Counted from the first letter of the stretch, positions 47,292-57,032 are shown. The stretch is DNA of 64,000 nucleotides from Beijerinckiaceae bacterium (GCA_947456505.1 CANGTC010000003.1:19170-83169), one strand, 5' to 3'. A program made the numbers and translations. The notes: a model not told the origin generated them from the letters alone.

Positions 47292-48218
47292 TCAGGGCTT
47301 CCAGTACTGACTGAACTGGGTGGCGACCACATCCTCATAGGCCACGGGCTCCTTGAGCAGGCCCATGTGCATCTGGAACTCAACCATTCCGGCGACGAAC
47401 TCGCGCGAGATCGAGGCGTCGTAGAAAGGAAGGTCGCGCGCCACCACATCCGCAATCAGCTCGGCTTCCTCGGCGGGGAACAGCTTGCGGCCGACCTTGG
47501 TGGCCAGCGACACATCGGCCTTGAGGGCCTGCTGGGTCTTGACCAAGGCGCGCACGGCGGCGGCCACCGCATTGGGGTGCTTCTCGATCATGTCGTCGGA
47601 GGTGATCAGCGCCGACATGGTGTAGTGCAGCGCCTTGGGCGGGCCATCGCCGCGACGGGCGTCGATCACCATGGTGCCAGCGCCGCTGCGCACGGCCACT
47701 TCCGCGCCCATGCCATTGGCCCAGAATCCGTCGATCAGCCCCGCTTCCAGAGCCTTGGCGGCGGCGACGCCGAAGTTCTTCTTGTCGCCGAGGAAGGCGC
47801 CGGGCACCGGCACGATCTGGATATTGTCGCGGGCTTCATCGAGGCCGGACTCCACGAGCAGACGCTTCAAGCCAAGATCCACCAGCGGCGCCGCGCCGAT
47901 CTTGAGGCCCTTGATGGCGTTGATGTCGCCCTTTTTGGCGCCGAGGTCCGACCGCAGGATCAGAAACCAGTAGGTGTTCTGCGCCTGTGCCGCGATGAGC
48001 TTGCCGCCCTTCCAGCCGGGAAAAGCGAAAGGCGTACTGTGGGCGGAGCCGCCGACGAACTGGATGTCCCCGTCGCGCAGGATCTCAAGGGTGCGGTTGA
48101 CCGGGAAGATCAGCTCGAGCTCCATGTCGAGGCCTTCCTTGGCGAAGAAGCCAAGCTCCACGGCGGCGGCCACGGGGAAGTAGGAATTCGAGATCATGTC
48201 GGGAATGGCGACTTTCAT
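47292..48218 (-). CDS. NitT/TauT (NMT1/THI5)-type substrate-binding-like protein without signal peptide
   Basis: MKVAIPDMISNSYFPVAAAVELGFFAKEGLDMELELIFPVNRTLEILRDGDIQFVGGSAHSTPFAFPGW; SD CAGGAG upstream of the ATG fixes the start; 36 nt after the FAD monooxygenase stop. Confidence 0.83.
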   Translation of the reverse strand: MKVAIPDMISNSYFPVAAAVELGFFAKEGLDMELELIFPVNRTLEILRDGDIQFVGGSAHSTPFAFPGWKGGKLIAAQAQNTYWFLILRSDLGAKKGDINAIKGLKIGAAPLVDLGLKRLLVESGLDEARDNIQIVPVPGAFLGDKKNFGVAAAKALEAGLIDGFWANGMGAEVAVRSGAGTMVIDARRGDGPPKALHYTMSALITSDDMIEKHPNAVAAAVRALVKTQQALKADVSLATKVGRKLFPAEEAELIADVVARDLPFYDASISREFVAGMVEFQMHMGLLKEPVAYEDVVATQFSQYWKP

Positions 48219-48254
48219 ACTGGCTCCTGCAAGGTTTCGTTGGGATGGGTGGGA

Positions 48255-49460
48255 TCAGGTGATGGAATTGGCGCGGCGGATGCCCTCGATCATGGCGACG
48301 CGCATCAGATAGGGGCGCAACTTGTCCTTGTCCGCGTTGATGGCGCGCAACTCATTGTAGAAGGCCTCCTGCGCGGCGCTATCCTTCTGCTCGATGTTGC
48401 GCTTGTTTTCGATGGTCTGGCGCTGGAGATATTCTTGCGCCACGGTGCGGCGCTGGCGATCATAGAGGTCGAACAGATCCTCGCTGGCGCCATCCAGCAC
48501 CCGCTCCAGCTTGTCCGCGAGATTGAAGACGTCGTGGAGGCCGAAGTTCATGCCCATGCCGCCCAGGGGATTGTTGATATGGGCCGCGTCCCCCGCCACC
48601 AGCAGGCGACCATCACGATAGCGTGAGGCCACGCGCTGATGCACGTCATAGAGATTGCGATGGACGATATCGTAATCGCCCTCGATCCTGTGGAAACCCT
48701 GCACGCGGCGCTGCACGAGGCTTTCCTCGAAAATGTCCTTGGGGTCCGCCTTGGCGTCGGCGGGGAAAACCACGCGCCACATGCCCTTTTCGTCCTGCCC
48801 GGGCACCTTGAACATGGCACACCATTCCTGGGGGTCGGCGATGTAATTGGTCAGGGCGTAACCGAACTGGCCGAAATCGTAGCGGGTGCTGAGCACAAGG
48901 AATCGCTCTTCATAGGTGAAGCCGTCGAAGGTCACATTCATCGACTTGCGCACCGCGCTGCGCCCGCCATCGCAACCTACCAGATAGGCGCCGCGAAAAG
49001 TCTTGCGACCCTCAGGCGTCTCGACATTGACGGTGACGCCATCTGCGTCCTGCGCCACGTCCATAACCCTGTGCTGCATCAGCACGTCGCAGTCTGCGTA
49101 GTCTTTGAGCAGATCCCGCAAAATGTAGCAGATCTTGTGCTGCTCCAGCATGAGCCGGAAGGGGAACTTTGTCTCGGATTCCAGGATCCCCAATTGGAAA
49201 TCCGCGATCACGCCCTGTTTGCGATCACGATATTGGTAGTGGGTGACCACATAGCCGCGCTCCAGCATGATGGGCGTGACGCCGATCTCGTCGAACATCT
49301 CCAGTGTCGGCGGATGGATTGTCCCGGCGCGGGGATCGTCGAAAATCCGGTCGCTGCCTTCCAGAATTGTGCAGGGAATCCCGCGCCGCGCCAGATTATA
49401 GGCGAGCGTAAACCCCACCGGGCCCGCGCCCGCAATCAGAACTCTCTTTTTGTCAGACAT
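48255..49460 (-). CDS. FAD-dependent aromatic-ring-type monooxygenase
   Basis: MSDKKRVLIAGAGPVGFTLAYNLARRGIPCTILEGSDRIFDDPRAG...GCDGGRSAVRKSM...RLLVAGDAAHINNPLGGMGMNFGLHDVFNLADKL (GxGxxG, DG and GD motifs). Confidence 0.92.
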   Translation of the reverse strand: MSDKKRVLIAGAGPVGFTLAYNLARRGIPCTILEGSDRIFDDPRAGTIHPPTLEMFDEIGVTPIMLERGYVVTHYQYRDRKQGVIADFQLGILESETKFPFRLMLEQHKICYILRDLLKDYADCDVLMQHRVMDVAQDADGVTVNVETPEGRKTFRGAYLVGCDGGRSAVRKSMNVTFDGFTYEERFLVLSTRYDFGQFGYALTNYIADPQEWCAMFKVPGQDEKGMWRVVFPADAKADPKDIFEESLVQRRVQGFHRIEGDYDIVHRNLYDVHQRVASRYRDGRLLVAGDAAHINNPLGGMGMNFGLHDVFNLADKLERVLDGASEDLFDLYDRQRRTVAQEYLQRQTIENKRNIEQKDSAAQEAFYNELRAINADKDKLRPYLMRVAMIEGIRRANSIT

Positions 49461-49564
49461 TCCATGCTCCATCCGGCGGGCAGCTAACAGCAGCACGTCC
49501 GGCGCGTCAATGCGTTGCGGCAGGCCTCCAACTTGCACATAATAGGCCGACAGGAGACCCCATC

Positions 49565-50350
49565 ATGAATGAACCAGCGCCCAAGCTTCTGAAGGCACAG
49601 CAACCCTGGATAGGGTCGCGCGGACGCATCGGCGTCGTGCTGCCCTCGACCAATATCGGTGTCGAATATGACTGCCAGCGCATCATCCCCGAAGGGGTGA
49701 CATGGCATTTTGGCCGCTTCTTCGTGGGCCAGCCGGATCTGTCCAGCGACAACATGTTCCTCGCCTTCATCGACGCGATCCGCGAGACGATACCAGACGC
49801 AATCCGCGACATCATGACCTGCGAGCCCAGCTACATCATGATGGGCATGTCGGCGGAGACCTTCTGGGGCGGGCTTGAAGGCAATGCGGAATTCGAGGCG
49901 CGCCTGCGCGATGGCATCGGTCCCGACATGGGCCTGACCAGCGGCGCCGCGGCGCTCAAAGCCGCAATCGACGCCTTCGGAGCGAAACGAGTGGCCGCCC
50001 TGACGCCCTATCAGAGCGTCGGCGACGAACAGGTGCAGCGGTTTCTCGAGGAGTCGGGGTATGAGGTGACCAAGGTGGTCGGCCTCAAATGCGACACCGC
50101 CACCTCCATCGCCCACACGCCGCCCTCGGAAGTGATCGACGTGGTGCTCAATGAGCTTGATGGCGATGATGTGGACATCATTGTGCAGGCCGGCACCAAT
50201 CTGTCGACTCTCGACATTTTCCCCACGTTGGAGAAGCAGCTCGGCAAGCCGCTCATCCCCATCAATGTCGCGACCATCTGGCACGCATTGCGCGCCCATG
50301 GGATCAACGACAAGTTCTATGGGCGCGGTTGGCTGCTGGAGCGGTTCTGA
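49565..50350 (+). CDS. Maleate cis-trans isomerase / Asp-Glu racemase-like family protein
   Basis: RIGVVLPSTNIGVEYDCQRIIPEGVTWHFGRFFV...GGLEGNAEFEARLRDGIGPDMGLTSGAAALKAAIDAFGAKRVAALTPYQ...VDIIVQAGTNLSTLDIFP. Confidence 0.82.
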   Translation: MNEPAPKLLKAQQPWIGSRGRIGVVLPSTNIGVEYDCQRIIPEGVTWHFGRFFVGQPDLSSDNMFLAFIDAIRETIPDAIRDIMTCEPSYIMMGMSAETFWGGLEGNAEFEARLRDGIGPDMGLTSGAAALKAAIDAFGAKRVAALTPYQSVGDEQVQRFLEESGYEVTKVVGLKCDTATSIAHTPPSEVIDVVLNELDGDDVDIIVQAGTNLSTLDIFPTLEKQLGKPLIPINVATIWHALRAHGINDKFYGRGWLLERF

Positions 50351-50386
50351 GGTGTGGGAAGGGCAGGTTGAGCCCCTCCCTCGCCC

Positions 50387-50977
50387 TCAATGCAGAAGAG
50401 CGAGCAGGAAATGCGCCTTCGTGTAGGCGCCAATCAGCACCGCAAGGCCCGCGAGACCCAAACCGATGGAGCCCGCCGAGAACCACATGATGGAAGTCAG
50501 CAGGGTTACGGAAGAGAGCACGATTCCAAGCTGTATCAAAAGCGAGGCGAACTCATAGGCGTGATACTGCTCAAGATAGCCATCTCGCTTCGTTTCGATT
50601 TCCTTGGCTTTCTTGACCAGTTCCTTGCGGCCCTCATTGGTGCTCGGCTCGCTTTCCCAGCGGTCGATGGTCGCCTGCCAGGCGGCCATCTGCTTTTCAA
50701 CCTCGGGTTTGGAAACATCCGCCTGCAACTTCACACTCTCCATATTGGCGCGCAGCATGGTCTGGCGGATGGTCTTGGCCTGGAAGAAGTTCCAGGTGTC
50801 GCTGGCCTCGATGTTCAAGGCGAGCGCGTGGGTCTGCGAGGACTTGCCCAACATTTCCGACACAGCGAGGAACAGCGCGAGAACCGAGATCAACAGACCA
50901 ATGAGCTTTGAATTTCGATTGCCGTGAGCCGCTTCATGCGTGGCCTCATGAGTGACCTCTTCCATGGCGTCAGACAT
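50387..50977 (-). CDS. DUF4337 domain-containing membrane protein
   Basis: NRNSKLIGLLISVLALFLAVSEMLGKSSQTHALALNIEASDTWNFFQAKTIRQTMLR. Confidence 0.85.
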   Translation of the reverse strand: MSDAMEEVTHEATHEAAHGNRNSKLIGLLISVLALFLAVSEMLGKSSQTHALALNIEASDTWNFFQAKTIRQTMLRANMESVKLQADVSKPEVEKQMAAWQATIDRWESEPSTNEGRKELVKKAKEIETKRDGYLEQYHAYEFASLLIQLGIVLSSVTLLTSIMWFSAGSIGLGLAGLAVLIGAYTKAHFLLALLH

Positions 50978-51246
50978 ACATTCTCCCTCCGAGGTAGAAT
51001 CAATAGGAAACCCTCAGCTAATCTATCACCGAACGGCGTCGCGCCGCGAGTCGGGGCGTTGCGCCGACAGCTCCCGATAATCGAAAGAAATGACGGAAAG
51101 ACAACAGGTTGCGGCCCATCGCGCAGAGCGTCCGAAACTCACATAAACGTGACAATTTCCGAGGATAGAGCCAGTCGTCCGCACAATGAAAGAAGGCCGC
51201 CCCGAAAGGCGGCCCCAACCCTGTCCAGACGTCGCGACTGAAAGCG

Positions 51247-52452
51247 TCAGGCCATCTCGCGCACGGGCACGCGCTTGACCTCGTGCGCCTGCAAGAGTGG
51301 CAACACTTCGCGCCCGAAGCGCCGCACCTGCTCGAGGAACATCTTGTTCGGCATGGCGCCGAGATTCATATTGATCAGCAGATTGTTCGAGCCCGCAGCT
51401 TCCGCCCGTTCGATGAGCTTGGCTGCGACCTCCTTGGGGGAGCCCCAGGCATAGGCCCCCGTTTCGAGATTCCGGTCCACATCGCTCTGGTTCATGGCGC
51501 GGATCTTGGCGCGGTCCATGGAGGCGAACGGACGGTTCTCCGGCCGCACATAATCAAAGGTCGAGCCCGCCTGATCAGGCCCCGGCGAGGGCGCCGTCGG
51601 GTTGGCCGACGGCAAGCTGCCGTGATGCCAGAGGGTCTGGTTGAAATAGAGGAAATAGGGCGAATACTCCTCGCGCGCCTGGGCCACGGAGGGCGCCACA
51701 TAAGCGTCGGTGAAGAAGCAGATATGGTCAGGGGTGATCTGATGCCCATGATCCGCCAGGGACTTCGCGTAGAAGGACACCACATCCTCCACCACGCCGC
51801 GATGGCTGGAGGCGATCACCGCGTTGAAATTGTGTTTGCCCGCAAATTCGATCGTCTCCTTCGAGCCGGTGAAGGGGATCCAGATCGAGGGATGGGGCTG
51901 CTGATAGGGGCGCGGCCAGATGGAGATGTCCTTGTGCTGCCAGAACTTGCCCTCATAGGAAAAAAGCTTCTGGGTCCAGGCGCCCAGCACGATCTCCATG
52001 CCCTCTTCAAAACGCGCCCGCGATTCTGACATGGGCACATTGTAGACCCGGTATTCACGCGGCACGCCCCGGGCAAAGCCCGCCATGACGCGACCACGCG
52101 AAATGCAGTCGACCACCGCCAGCTCCTCGGCGATGCGAAGGGGGGTGTGGAGCGGCAGCAGATTGCCGAGCATGAGCAGCTTGAGATTCTTCGTGCGCTG
52201 GGCGGCCAGAGCGGAGAACATGTTGGGGGAGTTCATCAGCCCATGGGGCGTGGTGTGATGTTCGTTGAGCCCAAGGCCATCGAAGCCCAGACGCTCCATC
52301 TCCTCCCAGATCTCGAAATGCTCCTCATAGGTGCGCGCGGCCACCTCGGGGTCGAAATGATCGCCGGGCAAGGGATAGGGCAGATAGCGCTCGGGCTTGG
52401 CGAAATCGAAATGGCGGTCGTAGGCCAATAGATCGAAGACGAAAACACGCAT
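51247..52452 (-). CDS. LLM class flavin-dependent oxidoreductase
   Basis: MRVFVFDLLAYDRHFDFAKPERYLPYPLPGDHFDPEVAARTYEEHFEIWEEMERLGFDGLGLNEHHTTPHGLMNSPNMFSALAAQRTKNLKLLMLGN. Confidence 0.93.
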   Translation of the reverse strand: MRVFVFDLLAYDRHFDFAKPERYLPYPLPGDHFDPEVAARTYEEHFEIWEEMERLGFDGLGLNEHHTTPHGLMNSPNMFSALAAQRTKNLKLLMLGNLLPLHTPLRIAEELAVVDCISRGRVMAGFARGVPREYRVYNVPMSESRARFEEGMEIVLGAWTQKLFSYEGKFWQHKDISIWPRPYQQPHPSIWIPFTGSKETIEFAGKHNFNAVIASSHRGVVEDVVSFYAKSLADHGHQITPDHICFFTDAYVAPSVAQAREEYSPYFLYFNQTLWHHGSLPSANPTAPSPGPDQAGSTFDYVRPENRPFASMDRAKIRAMNQSDVDRNLETGAYAWGSPKEVAAKLIERAEAAGSNNLLINMNLGAMPNKMFLEQVRRFGREVLPLLQAHEVKRVPVREMA

Positions 52453-52535
52453 GACCGTCGCTTCCCCTGATTTTTGTTCGCCCGCTTTCGCCAGCATCCG
52501 AACGGAAGCTATGGCGCCTTTTCATCCCATGTCAA

Positions 52536-52553
52536 CAAAGTGTATACTCTTTG
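52536..52553. promoter_or_regulatory. Candidate GntR-family operator palindrome
   Basis: CAAAGTGTATACTCTTTG: 18-bp palindrome with a single mismatched pair, core GTATAC; in the intergenic region 39 nt upstream of the GntR ATG (52592). Confidence 0.6.
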
Positions 52554-52591
52554 CCCGAACCGGCGTCAGACCGGAGAGCGCGAGTACCTGC

Positions 52592-53308
52592 ATGGCCAGC
52601 GTCCCCCTGAATCCGCGTAACAACAGCTACGATGTCCACCAGCATTTGCGCAGGCTGATCATGACGGGGCAACTCGCCCCGGGCGCCATCATTTCGCAGG
52701 CGGGAGTGGCGCGGGACATCGGTGTCAGCCGCACGCCAGTGCGCGAGGCCATGCGCATGTTGCAGAATGAAGGACTGCTGCTGGCGGAGCCCAACAACCG
52801 CGCCCGTGTGACGGGCTTCAGCGCGGGCGAACTGGAAGCGACCTATTTCTCGCGCATCCTCTTGGAGTCCGCAGGCTTCGCCCTCGCCCTGCCCGCCATG
52901 AGCAAGGACCATATCGCAGGCGTCGCGGAAGCCTATGCCCAGATGGAGAGGGCGGAGACGCGCGCCGATTTCGATGTCTGGGTGCTCGCCCACCGCGACT
53001 TTCACCGCCTTCTGGCGGCGCCCGCCGGGCGTGAGATAGAGGCCCGCATCCTGAGCCTGCTGGAGCAGTCCACCCGCTTCCAGTACATGCTCAACTGCAC
53101 CCGCGAGCCGAATTGGTGGATCCAGCGCGGGGACGAACACGCCCGCATTCTGGAGGCTTGCCAGCAAGGCGACGCGGCGGGCGGAGCCCGGTTGATGGCG
53201 GCCCATCTGGCCCAGTCGGCGCTGATCATTCTCGCGAATTTCGCCGAAGACGGCGCCGCCAGGGGCGAATCCATAAGGCTGGCGCGGGATATGGTGATGG
53301 GCCCCTAG
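52592..53308 (+). CDS. GntR family transcriptional regulator (FCD-type)
   Basis: QHLRRLIMTGQLAPGAIISQAGVARDIGVSRTPVREAMRMLQNEGLLLAEPNNRARVTGF wHTH; C-terminal helical ligand domain. Confidence 0.93.
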   Translation: MASVPLNPRNNSYDVHQHLRRLIMTGQLAPGAIISQAGVARDIGVSRTPVREAMRMLQNEGLLLAEPNNRARVTGFSAGELEATYFSRILLESAGFALALPAMSKDHIAGVAEAYAQMERAETRADFDVWVLAHRDFHRLLAAPAGREIEARILSLLEQSTRFQYMLNCTREPNWWIQRGDEHARILEACQQGDAAGGARLMAAHLAQSALIILANFAEDGAARGESIRLARDMVMGP

Positions 53309-53335
53309 CCGGTCGGAGCGTGCGCCGACGCGAAC

Positions 53336-54685
53336 CTACTTGCTCATCAGTCTCCCGTTATTCCAGAAGGCTTGCTGAGTCAGCTTGTTGGAGGCATCAT
53401 ACAGCGCGCCGCGTCCATGGTACACGCCCTTCCGGAATTCGCCCACGAACTTGCCGCCTGCGGCCAGCATCATCGTGCCGACGCCCGTAGCTTCCCCATC
53501 GACCACATCGCCGCTGAAGACATCCCCATTGGGGTAGGTCACCGTCCCGTACCCATTGAGTTGCCCGCCCTTGGCGTCGCCGGAATATTTGAAGCCGTCA
53601 GGATAGGTCACGGATCCAACCCCGATGATTTCCTGGTTCTGGAAGGTCCCTTCGAAGATGACGCCGTCGGGGAAAACCACCTTGCCCGCCCCGTTGAACT
53701 GATCCTTCTCCATGGCGCCGGCATGAATGGCGCCATTGGCCATCAGGGAAGTCCCCTGTCCGTTCATCCTGTCATCAAGAAAGTCGCCCTCGTATTTCAC
53801 CACCTTGGCCAGGACGAGGGGACTGCGGACCACACGTGCGTCCGCCGACAGCCTGGGAGCGATCCGCTCAACCCGGGCGAAGGTCAACACCCCCTTGCCG
53901 AATTTCTTCCCCTCGCGAAAACCGCCGACATAGGCGACGCCATCGGCGCTGGTCAGCGTGCCCTGACCTTCATAGAGATCGAATCTGAAGCTCCCGACAT
54001 ATTGGTCGCCATTGGGCGATGCATAGGTCCCCTGCCCGTGCCGCAAACCGCGCAGGAACTCGCCGGTATATTTGGCGCCATCCTTGGCGATCAGGACTCC
54101 ATTGCCCTCAAATTTCGAATTGACAAAGGACCCGATGTATTTGGAGCCTTCAGGCGTCTCCAGCGTCCCCTGCCCCTGCCGCAGATCGTTGACGAAATCG
54201 CCTGAATAGGTCTCTCCCGTCGAGGCCTTGAAGACCCCGCGCCCATTGAATTTGAAGCCTGCGAAATCACCGGTGTATTTATCGCCATTGGCGGCCGTCA
54301 GGGTTCCATAGCCCTGGATCACGCCATTGACCACCTCGCCGACATAAACATCGCCATTGCGCAGCGCATAGGTCCCCTGCCCTGTGGCCTTGCCATAAAC
54401 AAAATCGCCCTGATACTTGGCGCCTGTACGCAGGACCAGAACGCCCTGGCCGTGCCGCATCCCTTCTTTCCATTCGCCCGCATAGGTTTCGCCCGTGGTC
54501 GTGGCGGCGATGCCATAACAGTCGGTCCAGGACGGCGTCTGATAGATCGGACAGGGCGGCAAGCGACTGTCCGCCGCGAGAGCGCCGCCCAGATCCTGGA
54601 CGACGAGGCCGGCGGCCAGCGCAAACAGATACGAAAAACGCTGACCAGCAACTGGGCGTGTTCCGATAGTCATCAGTTGATCCAT
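53336..54685 (-). CDS. MORN-repeat protein (about 15 repeats), secreted
   Basis: Repeats such as YAGEWKEGMRHGQGVLVLRTG, YQGDFVYGKATGQGTYALRNG, YTGEFLRGLRHGQGTYASPNG; N-terminal hydrophobic leader. Confidence 0.92.
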   Translation of the reverse strand: MDQLMTIGTRPVAGQRFSYLFALAAGLVVQDLGGALAADSRLPPCPIYQTPSWTDCYGIAATTTGETYAGEWKEGMRHGQGVLVLRTGAKYQGDFVYGKATGQGTYALRNGDVYVGEVVNGVIQGYGTLTAANGDKYTGDFAGFKFNGRGVFKASTGETYSGDFVNDLRQGQGTLETPEGSKYIGSFVNSKFEGNGVLIAKDGAKYTGEFLRGLRHGQGTYASPNGDQYVGSFRFDLYEGQGTLTSADGVAYVGGFREGKKFGKGVLTFARVERIAPRLSADARVVRSPLVLAKVVKYEGDFLDDRMNGQGTSLMANGAIHAGAMEKDQFNGAGKVVFPDGVIFEGTFQNQEIIGVGSVTYPDGFKYSGDAKGGQLNGYGTVTYPNGDVFSGDVVDGEATGVGTMMLAAGGKFVGEFRKGVYHGRGALYDASNKLTQQAFWNNGRLMSK

Positions 54686-55120
54686 CCATTCATTCGGGGC
54701 CAGGCGCGCCGGAGAAGCCGGAATTCATCTCGCATTTACAGACAATTAGCTTAGGGCAGCGCGGTATCAGCAATTTCCGGGCCGTTTTATGAAGCTTTCC
54801 CGTTGATTGTGCTGGAACTGACAGGAGAGCGCGGCTTGCGCCCTCTCCCGCCATTGCGAACACCATATTCGCTCTAATAAAGTTACGATAATGTCAAAAA
54901 ATATATCAAATATATAGTTGGAGCATACGCGCATACGCTACACCCGCCCCTTAATACCAAAGTAAAAACAATCTACATATTGAGGAAAAGCAGCCAATAT
55001 CCCTCGATTTATTTGAAGTTCCATGTTAATCGCCGCGCGAATAATGCTGTGGCGCGCCAACTCACTGCACGATTCGAAGTTTGAGCAACGCTGGCGCGGG
55101 TTGAGAATTGCAGGGCGCAG

Positions 55121-57004
55121 ATGATGAAGCACGAAAGCAGACACGATCACGGTTCGTCAACAAATCTCACCGTTGCGGCCCTGGGCGTCGTGTACGGTGA
55201 TATCGGAACCTCCCCGCTCTATGCTTTCAAGCAATCGATCGAGGCCATCGGCGGCCCAAGCGAGACTAATGTCCTGGCGATTCTCTCGCTGATGATCTGG
55301 TCTCTGATCATGGTCGTCACCATCAAATATGTGTTCGTGATCCTGAAAGCGAACAACAACGGAGAAGGAGGCACCATTGCCCTCACCTCCATCGCGCTCG
55401 GGCTGGTGAAGAGCAATCGGGGGCACTGGACGGTGCTCGCCATGGGCCTTTTCGGCGTCGCCATGTTTTATGGGGACTCCATCATCACCCCCGCCATCTC
55501 GGTGCTGAGCGCCGTCGAGGGCCTGAAAATCGCGGCGCCAGCGCTTGAGTCCTACATTATCCCCATCACCATGGCGATTATCGCGGGTTTCTTCGCCATT
55601 CAGCGCTTCGGCACAGGCGCGATAGGCAAATTGTTCGGGCCTGTCATGATCGTGTGGTTCCTGACCTTGGGAGCACTGGGCATCTTCTCCATCGTCAAAA
55701 ACCCGCAGGTGATTATGGCGCTGAACCCGCTCTATGGCCTGGGTTTCCTCGCGAACCACCCGGTGGTGGGCTTTGCGGCCCTCGGCGCCGTTGTTCTCGC
55801 GGTGACCGGCGGCGAGGCGCTCTATGCCGACATGGGCCATTTCGGCATCATGCCCATCCGTCGCACCTGGCTCTGGATCGTGCTGCCATCTCTCGTTCTG
55901 AACTATCTTGGACAGGGCGCCCTGCTTCTGGCTGATCCGAACGCCCTTGAGAGCCCCTTCTACCTCCTTGCGCCCTCGGCGCAGTGGGTGCAACTCTCCC
56001 TGATCCTGCTCGCGACCTGCGCCACCATCATCGCATCGCAGGCCGTGATCTCCGGCGCGTTTTCGATCACCAACCAGGCCGTTCAGCTTGGGTATATCCC
56101 TCGCATCAAGGTGCTTCACACCTCCCATGAGGAAGTCGGTCAGGTTTACGTCAACTACGTGAACATGTTCCTCTTCGTCTGCGTCGAACTGCTGGTGATC
56201 TCCTTCCGTTCGTCCGACGCGCTGGCTAACGCCTATGGCATCGCCGTCACAGGCTCCATGGCCATCGACACCATGCTGGGCTATTTCGTGATGGTGAAGA
56301 AGGAACATTGGAACCCGCTTCATGCGATCCCCCTGTTCGGCGTCTTCCTGATCATGGATCTCGCCTTCTTCTCAGCGAATACCTTGAAGTTCTTCGAGGG
56401 TGGCTGGTTCCCGATCCTGGTCGCAGCCTCGCTCTTCTTCATCATGATGGCGTGGAATAGCGGCCGCAGTCGCCTGCTCGCTGCGCGCAACAAGCGTCGT
56501 CGTCCCCTCGCCGATTTTCTGGAGTCCATCAAGGCGAATGGCCCCATCCGCGTCCCCGGCACCGCCGTCTTCATGGTGCCCGACACAGTCAATGTGCCGC
56601 ATTCCCTGATCTACAGCCTGCGGCACTACCACATCCTGCATGAACGAGTGATCTTGCTGAATGTGAAGACCGAAATGGTGCCCTGGGTGAAGCGGGAGGA
56701 TATGTTCGAGGTGACCCATCTCGACAACAACTTCCATGTGGTCGTGCTGCATTATGGCTTCTTCGAAATGCCCAGAATCCTGCGCGCCCTGGCTTACCTG
56801 CGGCTCAATGACTTCCACTTCAAGCTCCAGGATGTCTCCTTCTTCATGGGCACAGAACATCTCATCAACAGCGCCGAAAGCCGGTGGGATCGCATCGCAG
56901 ACGCGATCTTCATCTTCCTGCACAACAACATGTACAGGGCGCGCGACTTCTTCCAGTTACCCCATGATCATGTTGTCGAGGTCGGCGGGCAGATTGAAAT
57001 CTGA
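55121..57004 (+). CDS. kup: Low-affinity potassium transporter Kup
   Basis: LTVAALGVVYGDIGTSPLYAFKQSIEA, GEGGTIALTSIAL, FYGDSIITPAISVLSAVEGL, multi-TM, 627 aa. Confidence 0.97.
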   Translation: MMKHESRHDHGSSTNLTVAALGVVYGDIGTSPLYAFKQSIEAIGGPSETNVLAILSLMIWSLIMVVTIKYVFVILKANNNGEGGTIALTSIALGLVKSNRGHWTVLAMGLFGVAMFYGDSIITPAISVLSAVEGLKIAAPALESYIIPITMAIIAGFFAIQRFGTGAIGKLFGPVMIVWFLTLGALGIFSIVKNPQVIMALNPLYGLGFLANHPVVGFAALGAVVLAVTGGEALYADMGHFGIMPIRRTWLWIVLPSLVLNYLGQGALLLADPNALESPFYLLAPSAQWVQLSLILLATCATIIASQAVISGAFSITNQAVQLGYIPRIKVLHTSHEEVGQVYVNYVNMFLFVCVELLVISFRSSDALANAYGIAVTGSMAIDTMLGYFVMVKKEHWNPLHAIPLFGVFLIMDLAFFSANTLKFFEGGWFPILVAASLFFIMMAWNSGRSRLLAARNKRRRPLADFLESIKANGPIRVPGTAVFMVPDTVNVPHSLIYSLRHYHILHERVILLNVKTEMVPWVKREDMFEVTHLDNNFHVVVLHYGFFEMPRILRALAYLRLNDFHFKLQDVSFFMGTEHLINSAESRWDRIADAIFIFLHNNMYRARDFFQLPHDHVVEVGGQIEI

Positions 57005-57032
57005 TCTGGTTCAATCGACCTCAGTGACAAGG

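Noticed and set aside
47367-48626. 419-aa + strand ORF
   Set aside because: Antisense to the binding-like protein and monooxygenase; shadow ORF.
55157-56323. 388-aa minus-strand ORF
   Set aside because: Antisense to kup; composition is His/Asp/Gly-rich shadow reading.
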